Shown here: positions 35,636 through 43,386 of the stretch, one piece after another
Position numbering within the stretch: the stretch's first letter is position 1
Layout of the letters: each line of letters starts with the position of its first letter
Origin: Nitrospirota bacterium
GTDB lineage: Bacteria > Nitrospirota > Nitrospiria > Nitrospirales > Nitrospiraceae
Assembly (NCBI GenBank): GCA_030682135.1
Contig: JAUXQT010000049.1
Span: 1-55,697, forward strand
Direction: 5' to 3'
DNA: 55,697 nt
The notes under the pieces: generated by a model
Database searches by the model: none
Told to the model about the DNA's origin: nothing
The model's input: only the letters and a program-made list of their open reading frames with translations
Translations under genes and position numbers: made by a program

Positions 35636-38172
35636 GGCTTTTGCATGCCCGCCGGGGGCAGGGTCTGTCCCGGTGGATTTAGGGGCTGCATTGATTTGGG
35701 TGCCAGAGGGATATTGGGGACGAGTTTGGCATCCCGACAGCCATCAAAGCCATTGCTGGGCGGGAAAGGGTCGGTCGGACAGATCCCAATTCCCCGTGCG
35801 AGATTCTGGGGACCCAATGCCGATACTAATCCAGGAGTCAGAGGCCCCTGGAAGATTTTATTGAAGACCGACTGACGAAGCTCAGGATCCCGCCAGAATC
35901 TGAGTCCGCTTTTCCCCGGTTCGCTCCCGTCGTATCCAAAGATTCGCGGGGCACAGGGTTGCTTGGCTGAACAATTGACCGGCGTTCTTCTTGGCAGGAG
36001 CGGAGCAAATTTTTGCCACTGGTGGTCTCCGTCGATACTCCGCACGGCTCCGATGAGAATTTCACCGGCCGGTGCCTGGATGTCGTAGGGTTTGAGCGGA
36101 GGAGCAGATGCGGTCCGCGCCATTCTTAGCTCACGGAAACCAGTGGCAGGCGTAAGGGTTAAACGGTTCAAATCCCCGCCGTCCAACAACACGAGCTTGG
36201 CCATCGTGAAGGCATTCTGGAGGGCGGCAAAGCTACGGAGATCGGCTAGCGATTTGTCTACATGGAGCTGTCCGTTGTTTAGAGTCGAAAAACCCATGTC
36301 CTGGTAAAGCAAATCGGTAAAACGAGTGGGGAACGTCGCCAGATGTTTGCCGGATATGTCATCGGTGAATTCTGCATCGATCTCAGGGCTTGTCGGTTCC
36401 TTCATGCGGAGGTTGACGATTGATCTCGCATAACCGGCGATGGCACCGTTGTCGATCCGAATCGTTGCCGACACCATCTTAGCGGCTTCGGGCACGATTT
36501 GTTGGACGGCTCGGTTCGCCAGCCTGTCGAGTTCTTCCAGCGCGTCCCTAACGGGTCTGGGGATCAGGGCATTTTGAAGGAGTTGTTTTATTTGGTCGGA
36601 AGCAGTGAGGTAACTGGACCGGGCTTTCTGACAGACCGGAGCGATCTGCGTGAGCACCGGTAATCCAAATGTGGGACCCCAGCAGGTGACCCACTCCTTC
36701 AGCGGCTCCGTGATATCTCCTCCGGGAGACAATCTTCTTCCGGGAGGACGCATCAATTCTTTTGAGGTATCTTCCCAGGCCAGGATATACGCATCGACGG
36801 AATCTTCGATCCCTTCCTGCCAGGCAGTGACGCCCCCATCGATAACGTTCAGCGACTGGTCTCGTACTTGTCTAATGGCAATGCGGGCTGCTTTCTCCGT
36901 ATCCGCATTACGGAGGGCCCGTTCCTGGTCTGCCTGCAGGCGATCCCGCTTATCTTTCTGGCGATTGTACTCATTCCTGGCAGACGTCAATGCGTTGTTT
37001 GCCGCACGCATCGCGTCCTGTGCGAGCTGAATGGCCGCTTTTGCCGGAGGCGGCCAATTGTTGATGTCGTCTCCGAGGTTGAACGTCCGTCTGGTGTCCC
37101 GAATGGCCCGATCCAGCGCGGCGGCCGCATCGGTCACCACGCGTTCAGCCTGCTTGAACAGATCGTAGGCGGTCGAATAGGCCTGGCCGGTCAGTCTCAA
37201 TGCCCTGTCGGCCGCGTCGAACGCCGCCTCGGCATCGCGTACTTTGCGATCGGCATCCAGGGCCGCCGCGTTCACCAGGGTACGGAGAGGCTGCACGCGC
37301 GAACGGATTTCGCCGACTTCCGCCCAGTACACATACATTGCGAAAAGGTGGAGGGTGGACAACTCGCGCGCATACTGATTCGCCACGTGGGAATTGAGGA
37401 TTAAGGTGCTCCGGACAAAGTCTACGGGAGCGGTCAGTCTCGACAGCTCATCAGTAGATGGAGTCGCTAAGCTCAGCGGGTTGCGAAGTTTGTTGCGCAG
37501 TTGCACCACAGCCTGTTCCTGCGTCAATTCAATCGGAGCGGCGAAGATGCCTTGGTGGGTCCGTTTGACGAAAGTTTCGATCGCCATGTGACGGAACTCC
37601 ACCTCCTGCTCATCCATCAATGAAAAGACGTTACCGGAATAGAGATTGACGTAGGAATGCGCCCACATGTCCATGGCCGCATGCGTCAGGTAGCCATAGG
37701 CAAACGCAAGCTCGCGTTGACGAGTCATCGGGGATACACCCGCTGCTAAGGGAAGCATGGCGCGCGACCGTACCCATTGGAGCCAATCGTCCGTACCCCA
37801 AAGAGGTCCCTGTAGATGTCGTCCTGTCATTGCCAGGACATTCTTTGCAAGAGGCAGAATGTCCTTCGGGTCGCGCGGAGTCGCCTCCAATCCGGGGTGC
37901 GTGGTCATTTGTCCTGCCACCATGTCCGGATAGGTGTCCGGGCCGAGGACGCCGATAAGATAGTCTCCCGGCTTGTCCTTGATGGCCTGGTACAAGCCTG
38001 GCGGGATTGAGTAGCTCGATTTCGAGGGGATGCTAACCGACCCGTTGGTTGCCCCGAGTTCTTTGACGACCTCTTTTGCCAGCCAGTAGTGGGTCTCAAG
38101 TTTCCAGGCGTAGGAGGGTGAACCGGCAAGGACACTAAGAAGCAGCACCCCGATCAAGACGCGTGTTGTCAT
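35623..38172 (-). CDS. Secreted zinc-dependent phospholipase C-like protein
   Basis: The signal peptide ends SYA-W, so the mature protein begins with Trp, as in clostridial alpha-toxin where Trp1 is a zinc ligand. The other ligand residues also appear: His28 (ETHYW), an Asp in LGPDTYPD, His164 and Asp168 (LTHAAMD), His172 (WAHSY), and His195/Glu199 (RHMAIE), in the order of the zinc-dependent phospholipase C family. Such enzymes cleave phospholipid head groups and are often membrane-damaging. The family is about 250-370 residues; here a further 600 residues of coiled-coil (about 290-430) and unknown domains follow. No shared Arg motif is seen. Its position between tube genes and other lipases suggests an effector. 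Confidence 0.83.
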   Translation of the reverse strand: MTTRVLIGVLLLSVLAGSPSYAWKLETHYWLAKEVVKELGATNGSVSIPSKSSYSIPPGLYQAIKDKPGDYLIGVLGPDTYPDMVAGQMTTHPGLEATPRDPKDILPLAKNVLAMTGRHLQGPLWGTDDWLQWVRSRAMLPLAAGVSPMTRQRELAFAYGYLTHAAMDMWAHSYVNLYSGNVFSLMDEQEVEFRHMAIETFVKRTHQGIFAAPIELTQEQAVVQLRNKLRNPLSLATPSTDELSRLTAPVDFVRSTLILNSHVANQYARELSTLHLFAMYVYWAEVGEIRSRVQPLRTLVNAAALDADRKVRDAEAAFDAADRALRLTGQAYSTAYDLFKQAERVVTDAAAALDRAIRDTRRTFNLGDDINNWPPPAKAAIQLAQDAMRAANNALTSARNEYNRQKDKRDRLQADQERALRNADTEKAARIAIRQVRDQSLNVIDGGVTAWQEGIEDSVDAYILAWEDTSKELMRPPGRRLSPGGDITEPLKEWVTCWGPTFGLPVLTQIAPVCQKARSSYLTASDQIKQLLQNALIPRPVRDALEELDRLANRAVQQIVPEAAKMVSATIRIDNGAIAGYARSIVNLRMKEPTSPEIDAEFTDDISGKHLATFPTRFTDLLYQDMGFSTLNNGQLHVDKSLADLRSFAALQNAFTMAKLVLLDGGDLNRLTLTPATGFRELRMARTASAPPLKPYDIQAPAGEILIGAVRSIDGDHQWQKFAPLLPRRTPVNCSAKQPCAPRIFGYDGSEPGKSGLRFWRDPELRQSVFNKIFQGPLTPGLVSALGPQNLARGIGICPTDPFPPSNGFDGCRDAKLVPNIPLAPKSMQPLNPPGQTLPPAGMQKPFSR

Positions 38173-38272
38173 AGTTGTGGCTCCCTCAGGTCGTTAGTTG
38201 CGGCGCATCTCGCATATCGAGTCAGCGCTCAATCATCAAGCAGCGGCCTGCTCTACCATCCTTGCCTCTGTG

Positions 38273-39979
38273 TCAGCGACGGGCTGCTACTTCAGCAAAC
38301 TGCCGCACACTATCGTTATAGTCAAACAAGGCCAACTGCATCTCTTTGATAGAGCGATCCTTCGTGGCAAAACTGATCACCAGCTCTCTGGTCGGAAATG
38401 CATTCAGGATCGAGGCAAAGGCTCCCATGTTCTGGCGCGCCTGCCGGGGATCGTATTTCTGAATATAGGCTTTGGCGATCTCATTGATTCCCTGGTCGAG
38501 GGCACCATGCATAGTGTTCGAGATCACAATTTTCATCGCTTCCGGCGTGACGTAGTTATACCCGACCTCGATCAGCTGTTTGAAAATAGAGCAGACTGCG
38601 GCACCGGCCTCAGGAATCAGTCCACAGGCCGATTCCACGACGTTACCCACCGTATCTTTGGTCGTGCCGATTGTCGAGACGGCGAGATTCGCCACGAATG
38701 CGCCCGCGCCTGGCATGTCGCTGTCGACCCATTTGTGACCGGAGAATCTCAGAATTTCCATCGCAACTTGGATCGCCACTTCCTCAGGCCAGATCTCCTG
38801 TTTATCCAACACCTTTTGCAAGTCTTGCAGGGAAGTCTGGACTTGTTGCGGATTGCCTAACGACGCCGACATCGCCCTCACCTTCTGAGCGACCTTGCGA
38901 ACATGGCTCGGCCGGATCAGTTGCTCCGCCGCCACGCCACGGATAATGCGATCCAGCTCTTTTTGGTTCGGCAAGAGAGAGCCGAGGCTGTTTCCGGTCA
39001 TGTCGGACTGCATGATCTGATTGAATACCTGGCCCATTTGTTGCCCTACCGGATCGAGAATGGCGGGAAGCACTTTGGTCTGCAACAGATTCATAGCCTT
39101 ATCAGCGATCTGCTGCTGAACCCCACGCGCAGCCTGTTTCATGGCGGGAATGTGAGGCTCCATCGCTGTATAGACACACTTGGCTGAGGGGTCACGTTCC
39201 GCCAGCTTCTTGAGCGCTCGGACCGATCGATCGAGGACGATGTCGGCTTGCGGCAGCTTGCCGTTCGCTGCGGATTCCCGTAATCCCACCAGTTCCTCCT
39301 GCATCACAATGTCAAAGTTGCCTTCCATCTGCTGCCAGACTTCCATAATGAGATAGGGCGGGAAGGCAGCCGGGTTGGCAACGAAGCGTTGTGTGAGCTG
39401 CACCATGTCGCGCTGAGCGGATGAGGCCGCCGCCAGGCAGGTGTTCACCCCGTCCAAATTCATCTGGCCGAGAGCGGCGAGGGCTTGAAGATCCTTCTGA
39501 AACTTTCCTGCGAGCGGAGCAAGGGGGTTGTTCTTTTGCAGGTTTGCCAATTGTTGTTCAAGACTATCTTTCTGTCTGTCGAGCGCCTTCAATTGGACAT
39601 TGAGTTGCGCCTGAGCCTTCGCGACTTCGAGATTGACCTGGCGGTCGACCTTATCGTTCAGACAGTCGGTGGTCTGGCGGATATCCGGTGTGATTCGACA
39701 TCCGAGTACCGGAGTCCGTCCGAGATTATCGATCGCGCCACGCAAGTCATCGATTTGCCCTCTCAGCGGGCGAGTGGCATCCTTTACCTGGTCCTCGATT
39801 TTATTATCGAGGCAGCGTTTGACCGCATTTACGTCTAGCGAGATCTCGCAGCCAAACACTTTAATCGAGCGGCTTTGCACCTCATCATTCGGATTGGAGA
39901 CGGCCTCCTGGGCAGGACTCAGTGAAGGGGAAAGGCTAACCACAACGGCGAAAAATGTAATGGCGACTTGCTGGTTCAT
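38273..39979 (-). CDS. Exported helical protein, paralogue of the 40179 product
   Basis: A signal peptide (residues 1-23) is followed by DEVQSRSIKVFGC (Arg37-Ser38), a form of the shared Arg motif. The next 120 residues are coiled coil with repeated GC...D...CL units. The C-terminal half contains AMEILRFSGHKWVDSD and a hydrophobic, Gly/Ala/Val-rich stretch (AFVANLAVSTIG and VVESACGLIPEAGAAVCSIF), and ends FDYNDSVRQFAEVAARR. All of these are conserved in the next gene. Long helices flanking a hydrophobic hairpin resemble alpha-type pore-forming proteins, but no known family is recognised. It lies 100 bases upstream of the phospholipase gene. Confidence 0.65.
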   Translation of the reverse strand: MNQQVAITFFAVVVSLSPSLSPAQEAVSNPNDEVQSRSIKVFGCEISLDVNAVKRCLDNKIEDQVKDATRPLRGQIDDLRGAIDNLGRTPVLGCRITPDIRQTTDCLNDKVDRQVNLEVAKAQAQLNVQLKALDRQKDSLEQQLANLQKNNPLAPLAGKFQKDLQALAALGQMNLDGVNTCLAAASSAQRDMVQLTQRFVANPAAFPPYLIMEVWQQMEGNFDIVMQEELVGLRESAANGKLPQADIVLDRSVRALKKLAERDPSAKCVYTAMEPHIPAMKQAARGVQQQIADKAMNLLQTKVLPAILDPVGQQMGQVFNQIMQSDMTGNSLGSLLPNQKELDRIIRGVAAEQLIRPSHVRKVAQKVRAMSASLGNPQQVQTSLQDLQKVLDKQEIWPEEVAIQVAMEILRFSGHKWVDSDMPGAGAFVANLAVSTIGTTKDTVGNVVESACGLIPEAGAAVCSIFKQLIEVGYNYVTPEAMKIVISNTMHGALDQGINEIAKAYIQKYDPRQARQNMGAFASILNAFPTRELVISFATKDRSIKEMQLALFDYNDSVRQFAEVAARR

Positions 39980-40178
39980 CTCAGGTTTTCCTTTGCGAGA
40001 GTAAGGCGCAGTTCAAATGGCATTTCCATCAGCCGGTAACATCCTCAGTGGTGAGCCGGAACGCAAATCTATCGTTCTGTGTAGTTGTAGGAAACAGTCT
40101 TCGAGACAGCTCAATCCATCTACTGGCTCCAGTATGTCGCCTGGTCTGACCATTCGGTTCAGTCAATCGCTTCTATTG

Positions 40179-41930
40179 TTATCGTGGTCGTGCCGATGCT
40201 TCCGCGAGTTCACGCACGCTGACGTTATAATGCTCGATGGCCAGGCGAGTGTCTTTGATATAGGACTCGGCCAACAATAGGATTGCCTCCTTCTGAAGAT
40301 TATCGACCAGCGGAGCAAACGGCCCGGCCTGGCGACGGAGATCGTCCATAACCGCATTGGCTCCATATCCTTGCTCACGGTGAATCTTATCCTTCACGTC
40401 GTCCATCAATTTATCGAAGGCCTTGTTCATTCCGAAGAGCACTCCTTGTTTGAGGGCCGGTCGACCGACCCATTCCCATCCCTTTTCAGCAACCCACAAC
40501 ACGGCATCGCAGACTGCGGCACCGACTTCCGGGATGAGCCCGCAGGCGGCGCCTGCCACCTCATCGACGGTGTTTTCCACTGCCCCGAGGGACTTCAGGG
40601 CCGCTTCGACCATGAAGGCTCCGCCTGGTGGAACAGCCAACCCCGCGCCGAGATCGATCTCCGCCCGTTCGCTGTCGATAAACTTGTGTCCACTAAAACG
40701 AATAATCTCTATTCCGATATCCAGATAGGCCACTGCCGGCAATTGAAAGGTATTGTCGAGCGACGTCCGCACCGTTGCGAGCGCGGCTGGCACTCCTTGC
40801 CGGTTCTGAGCATCCAACGCCACCGCGAGCTGATGCACACGATCGGCGGATTGATGGACCGCCGGAGGATTCAGCAAATAGGCCGAGAGGACCCCGGTGG
40901 CGATATCCTTCACCTCGCCGGGACCCGGAAAGAGATCCTTTACGTCTGTGAGACCACGTGAGGTGATTTCCTCGGTCGGTGCATTCTCCGCCTCCTCCAG
41001 ACCACGGCTTCGAATCTTCCCCAATGGCTGCTGAAATACCTGAGGTGCAACCGGTGCCATTTGCATCGCAGGAGGAGCCCCTGGACTACCTGATGGCTGG
41101 CTCGGTGGGACAGAGGCTGACGACCAGGTCGAGGCCGGTCCCGGCAAGGTGACTTTCGCCTGTCGCATGTTTGCGCCGATGGCTGCTTTGAGCCCTTTCC
41201 CAACCGCTTCATCGACGAGCGGTTTCAGCCGCTGACTGTAGAGTGCATCCATCCTCGTACGGATGGTCGTTTGGAGTTCTGCCGCGGAACGCTGAATATC
41301 GGGCATGCGGGGATTGATCTGCTGGAGGAGACAACGGGCGCCTTCGTGTTTTTCCGCCATCCGTCTGAACTTCGCCAATCCATAGGCCGGGTCGGCCATG
41401 CGCAACGCCATTTGGGACGACGGTGCGCGAAGAGCCTGAAGTTCTTCAGCCATCAATCGATCGAAATCCGAGTCGACCATGCGCCAGATGTCGTCCACAA
41501 TCCATTTCACAAATTCTCCAGGATTTCCGTTGAGCCTCTGGATATATTGCGCGACATCCGTACGGCCGCTCGCGCGGGCTGATTCGAGGCATTGCATCAA
41601 TGGCTCGATCTGCAGCAAGCGGGCTGCTTGCAGGATCTGTTGTTCGCCTCGGAGCTTTGCGAGAAACGGGCTGTTCTGCAGATCTTGCCTGGCCGCATCG
41701 GCCTGACGCTGGGCCTCTTGGGCCTTCTTGTTGGCATCGTCGACTCGCCTGTTTGCCTCGTTCTTTGCCTCGTTGACGCGATCGTTGACCTTGCCGTTGA
41801 TACAACCCTCCGGGTTGTCGCCGACGTTGAATGAGCAACCCAGGATGTTGAAGGCATGGAGCGTCGACGCGCTTGCAAACGCAACGGTGAAGGCACACAG
41901 CCCTGCATACATGATCTGTCGGGATCTCAT
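40179..41930 (-). CDS. Exported helical protein, paralogue of the 38273 product
   Basis: The ATG at 41930 (MRSRQIMYAG) has AGGAGG 9 bases upstream and opens a signal peptide cut near LHA-FN. The mature part starts ILGCSFNVGDNPEGC and goes on as a coiled coil (about 45-100). The middle contains GKIRSRGLEEAEN and EEITSRGLTDVKD, two strong Arg motifs 15 residues apart in a Pro/Ala linker. The C-terminal half matches its paralogue: EIIRFSGHKFIDSE, AACGLIPEVGAAVCDAV and HYNVSVRELAEASAR. A cut at the linker would free the hydrophobic C-terminal half. It may be a pore-forming or membrane-acting effector; function unproven. A duplicated sequence lies upstream (42077-42399). Confidence 0.65.
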   Translation of the reverse strand: MRSRQIMYAGLCAFTVAFASASTLHAFNILGCSFNVGDNPEGCINGKVNDRVNEAKNEANRRVDDANKKAQEAQRQADAARQDLQNSPFLAKLRGEQQILQAARLLQIEPLMQCLESARASGRTDVAQYIQRLNGNPGEFVKWIVDDIWRMVDSDFDRLMAEELQALRAPSSQMALRMADPAYGLAKFRRMAEKHEGARCLLQQINPRMPDIQRSAAELQTTIRTRMDALYSQRLKPLVDEAVGKGLKAAIGANMRQAKVTLPGPASTWSSASVPPSQPSGSPGAPPAMQMAPVAPQVFQQPLGKIRSRGLEEAENAPTEEITSRGLTDVKDLFPGPGEVKDIATGVLSAYLLNPPAVHQSADRVHQLAVALDAQNRQGVPAALATVRTSLDNTFQLPAVAYLDIGIEIIRFSGHKFIDSERAEIDLGAGLAVPPGGAFMVEAALKSLGAVENTVDEVAGAACGLIPEVGAAVCDAVLWVAEKGWEWVGRPALKQGVLFGMNKAFDKLMDDVKDKIHREQGYGANAVMDDLRRQAGPFAPLVDNLQKEAILLLAESYIKDTRLAIEHYNVSVRELAEASARPR

Positions 41931-42076
41931 CGATCGATACCTCCTGGATAGTGAGACCATCTTCGGCCGCTCCTCCGAGCCCACCTGTCGGAAGGCCAAG
42001 ATGGATGGGCGCCCCTGAGACAAGACATTGTTCATTGGCCGGTCCTGTGACACAGAACATTCATGCGCATTTGCGC

Positions 42077-42399
42077 GGAAGTGTAGAAGCCGCCTCCTGG
42101 CTTGTCAACGCAGCGAATCCCCTTGCTCTTGTGGCCTCTGGAGTGTGGCCATCACCCGCCGGCCTTCATCTGCATCGGTCACTCGGCAGAGATATCCATT
42201 GGCCACCACATGCCACCCGCTGTGCAGGAGCATGAGACGGAACGAGTCGACTGGTCGGATCGCATGCTTGTCGAAATAGAGCATCTGCATCAATCATCTC
42301 GCACATGAAGGAGAAAGAGTCGTAGTCTCAAACTCCGATGGCTTGGTGCCCCGGATAATACAATTGAGACAAGTTGTCTGACCTGTATGTCGAAGCGAG
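42077..42399 (-). repeat. Duplicated upstream element, copy 1
   Basis: This segment and 50874-51179 share the same ends, GGAAGTGTAGAAG on one side and TATGTCGAAGCGAG on the other, about 300 bases apart, with patchy identity between (for example GTCAACG and GGCCACCAC). On the minus strand both could encode a short peptide with a VVA.G..C.V...DEG..VMA pattern, but copy 1 is out of frame near 42110. It may be a decayed small gene, a regulatory leader or part of a mobile element. Confidence 0.6.
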
Positions 42400-42496
42400 T
42401 AGCAGATTAGTTCACGAGGATTGAACGAGACGTTCTCGATCTGGGAAAACAGCGAAATCGATGATTGTTTGCGGACTCGTTGACTTGCGTGGCGGA

Positions 42497-42520
42497 CAGA
42501 CGAGCCAGCATGCTCGTCTG
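42497..42520 (-). terminator. Stem-loop after the 196-residue-type domain gene
   Basis: CAGACGAGC (42497-42505) pairs perfectly with GCTCGTCTG (42512-42520) around a 6-base loop, about 35 bases past the stop codon of the minus-strand gene at 42554. No T-run is present, so terminator function is likely but not certain. Confidence 0.5.
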
Positions 42521-42553
42521 CCCGATCTTGGGGAGAAGCGCAGAATTGAGTGA

Positions 42554-43120
42554 TTAATGGCCACCCTTCTTTTCTTCCTTCCGGATAGGCTTCTCCTTCT
42601 GTGCGAGAGCCTTCTCAATCAACTCACCCAATACCGGTATCGGGTCCCATCCGCGTGGCCGAATCTCGCTATACGAACCTACGGCGTCCAACCCTTGGCC
42701 CTGGGGAAGGAGGAGTACAACATGGTGCCTATCCTCCTTCGCGGGAATGGACAGAGCCATAGGTTCGGCAACCGTATCCGGATGGTGCATCACGAGCGCC
42801 TCGATCAGAAAGGCGCTTCCGCCTTCGGGAGCCAATTGCATCGTTGTCGCTCCGGTGGTGCTCACCCTATATGTCCCGGGTGGAACAACCAGTCTTCCAC
42901 CCTCTGGGCTCATGAAATACACGGGGCGGTCCAACTGAATCACCGATGGGATACGATCTGCCAGGGTCGAGGCCGGTATCGTCACAGCGCTCGTAGCCGG
43001 TCCGGACCCAGGGTGTATGATCTGCTCACCATATGCAGCCTGGCCAACCGGCGTGAACAAGAGAAGCGCCGCGATGACTCCCCGCCGCTTCCAATATGAA
43101 CCGATCCATTCGTCTCTCAT
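42554..43120 (-). CDS. Stand-alone copy of the shared N-terminal domain
   Basis: The ATG at 43120 (MRDEW) has GGAGG 6 bases upstream and opens a signal peptide cut near AAYG. Residues about 58-157 are the shared N-terminal domain with VVPPGTYRVSTTG, MALSIPAKEDRHHVVLLLPQG and GSYSEIRPRG (Arg156-Gly157). Only about 30 residues follow (a helix with many Lys and Glu, ending KKGGH), so this gene is the domain alone. That shows the domain folds and is exported independently of an effector. It could serve as a docking, chaperone or inhibitor protein for the larger ones. Confidence 0.75.
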   Translation of the reverse strand: MRDEWIGSYWKRRGVIAALLLFTPVGQAAYGEQIIHPGSGPATSAVTIPASTLADRIPSVIQLDRPVYFMSPEGGRLVVPPGTYRVSTTGATTMQLAPEGGSAFLIEALVMHHPDTVAEPMALSIPAKEDRHHVVLLLPQGQGLDAVGSYSEIRPRGWDPIPVLGELIEKALAQKEKPIRKEEKKGGH

Positions 43121-43231
43121 CGCATCCTCCATCAGTAGACCCAACCATACACAAGAGATCGTATGCCAACCAGGCCATGCGGTAAATTTCCAGACTATTC
43201 ACACCGAGTAAGTCGAAGTAGGTTGAGAACG

Positions 43232-43250
43232 GCGCGAAACAGTTTCGCGC
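43232..43250. promoter_or_regulatory. Near-perfect palindrome upstream of the domain gene
   Basis: GCGCGAAAC (43232-43240) and GTTTCGCGC (43242-43250) form a 9-bp palindrome with a single-base centre, about 110 bases upstream of the 43120 start. It has the look of a repressor operator or a strong hairpin. Confidence 0.4.
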
Positions 43251-43386
43251 GAAATAGTAGCCCCCAGGATGAACGAAAGCAACGGTCTACAATGCTCACG
43301 GCGGAACGTAAAATCCAACAGTTTTGCGGTTCTGCAAATGGAATGGCCCAGGGAGAGGTGTCAGCCATAGTGCCTTCCGCTAAGCA

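Larger units (their letters stand above)
41931..42553. other. Long intergenic region with a duplicated element
   Basis: A stretch of 620 bases between two minus-strand genes. It holds one copy of a sequence repeated upstream of the caspase gene at 49211, and a stem-loop near its end. Short open frames on both strands are either out of register with the other copy or lack ribosome binding sites, so I call no gene. Confidence 0.45.
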
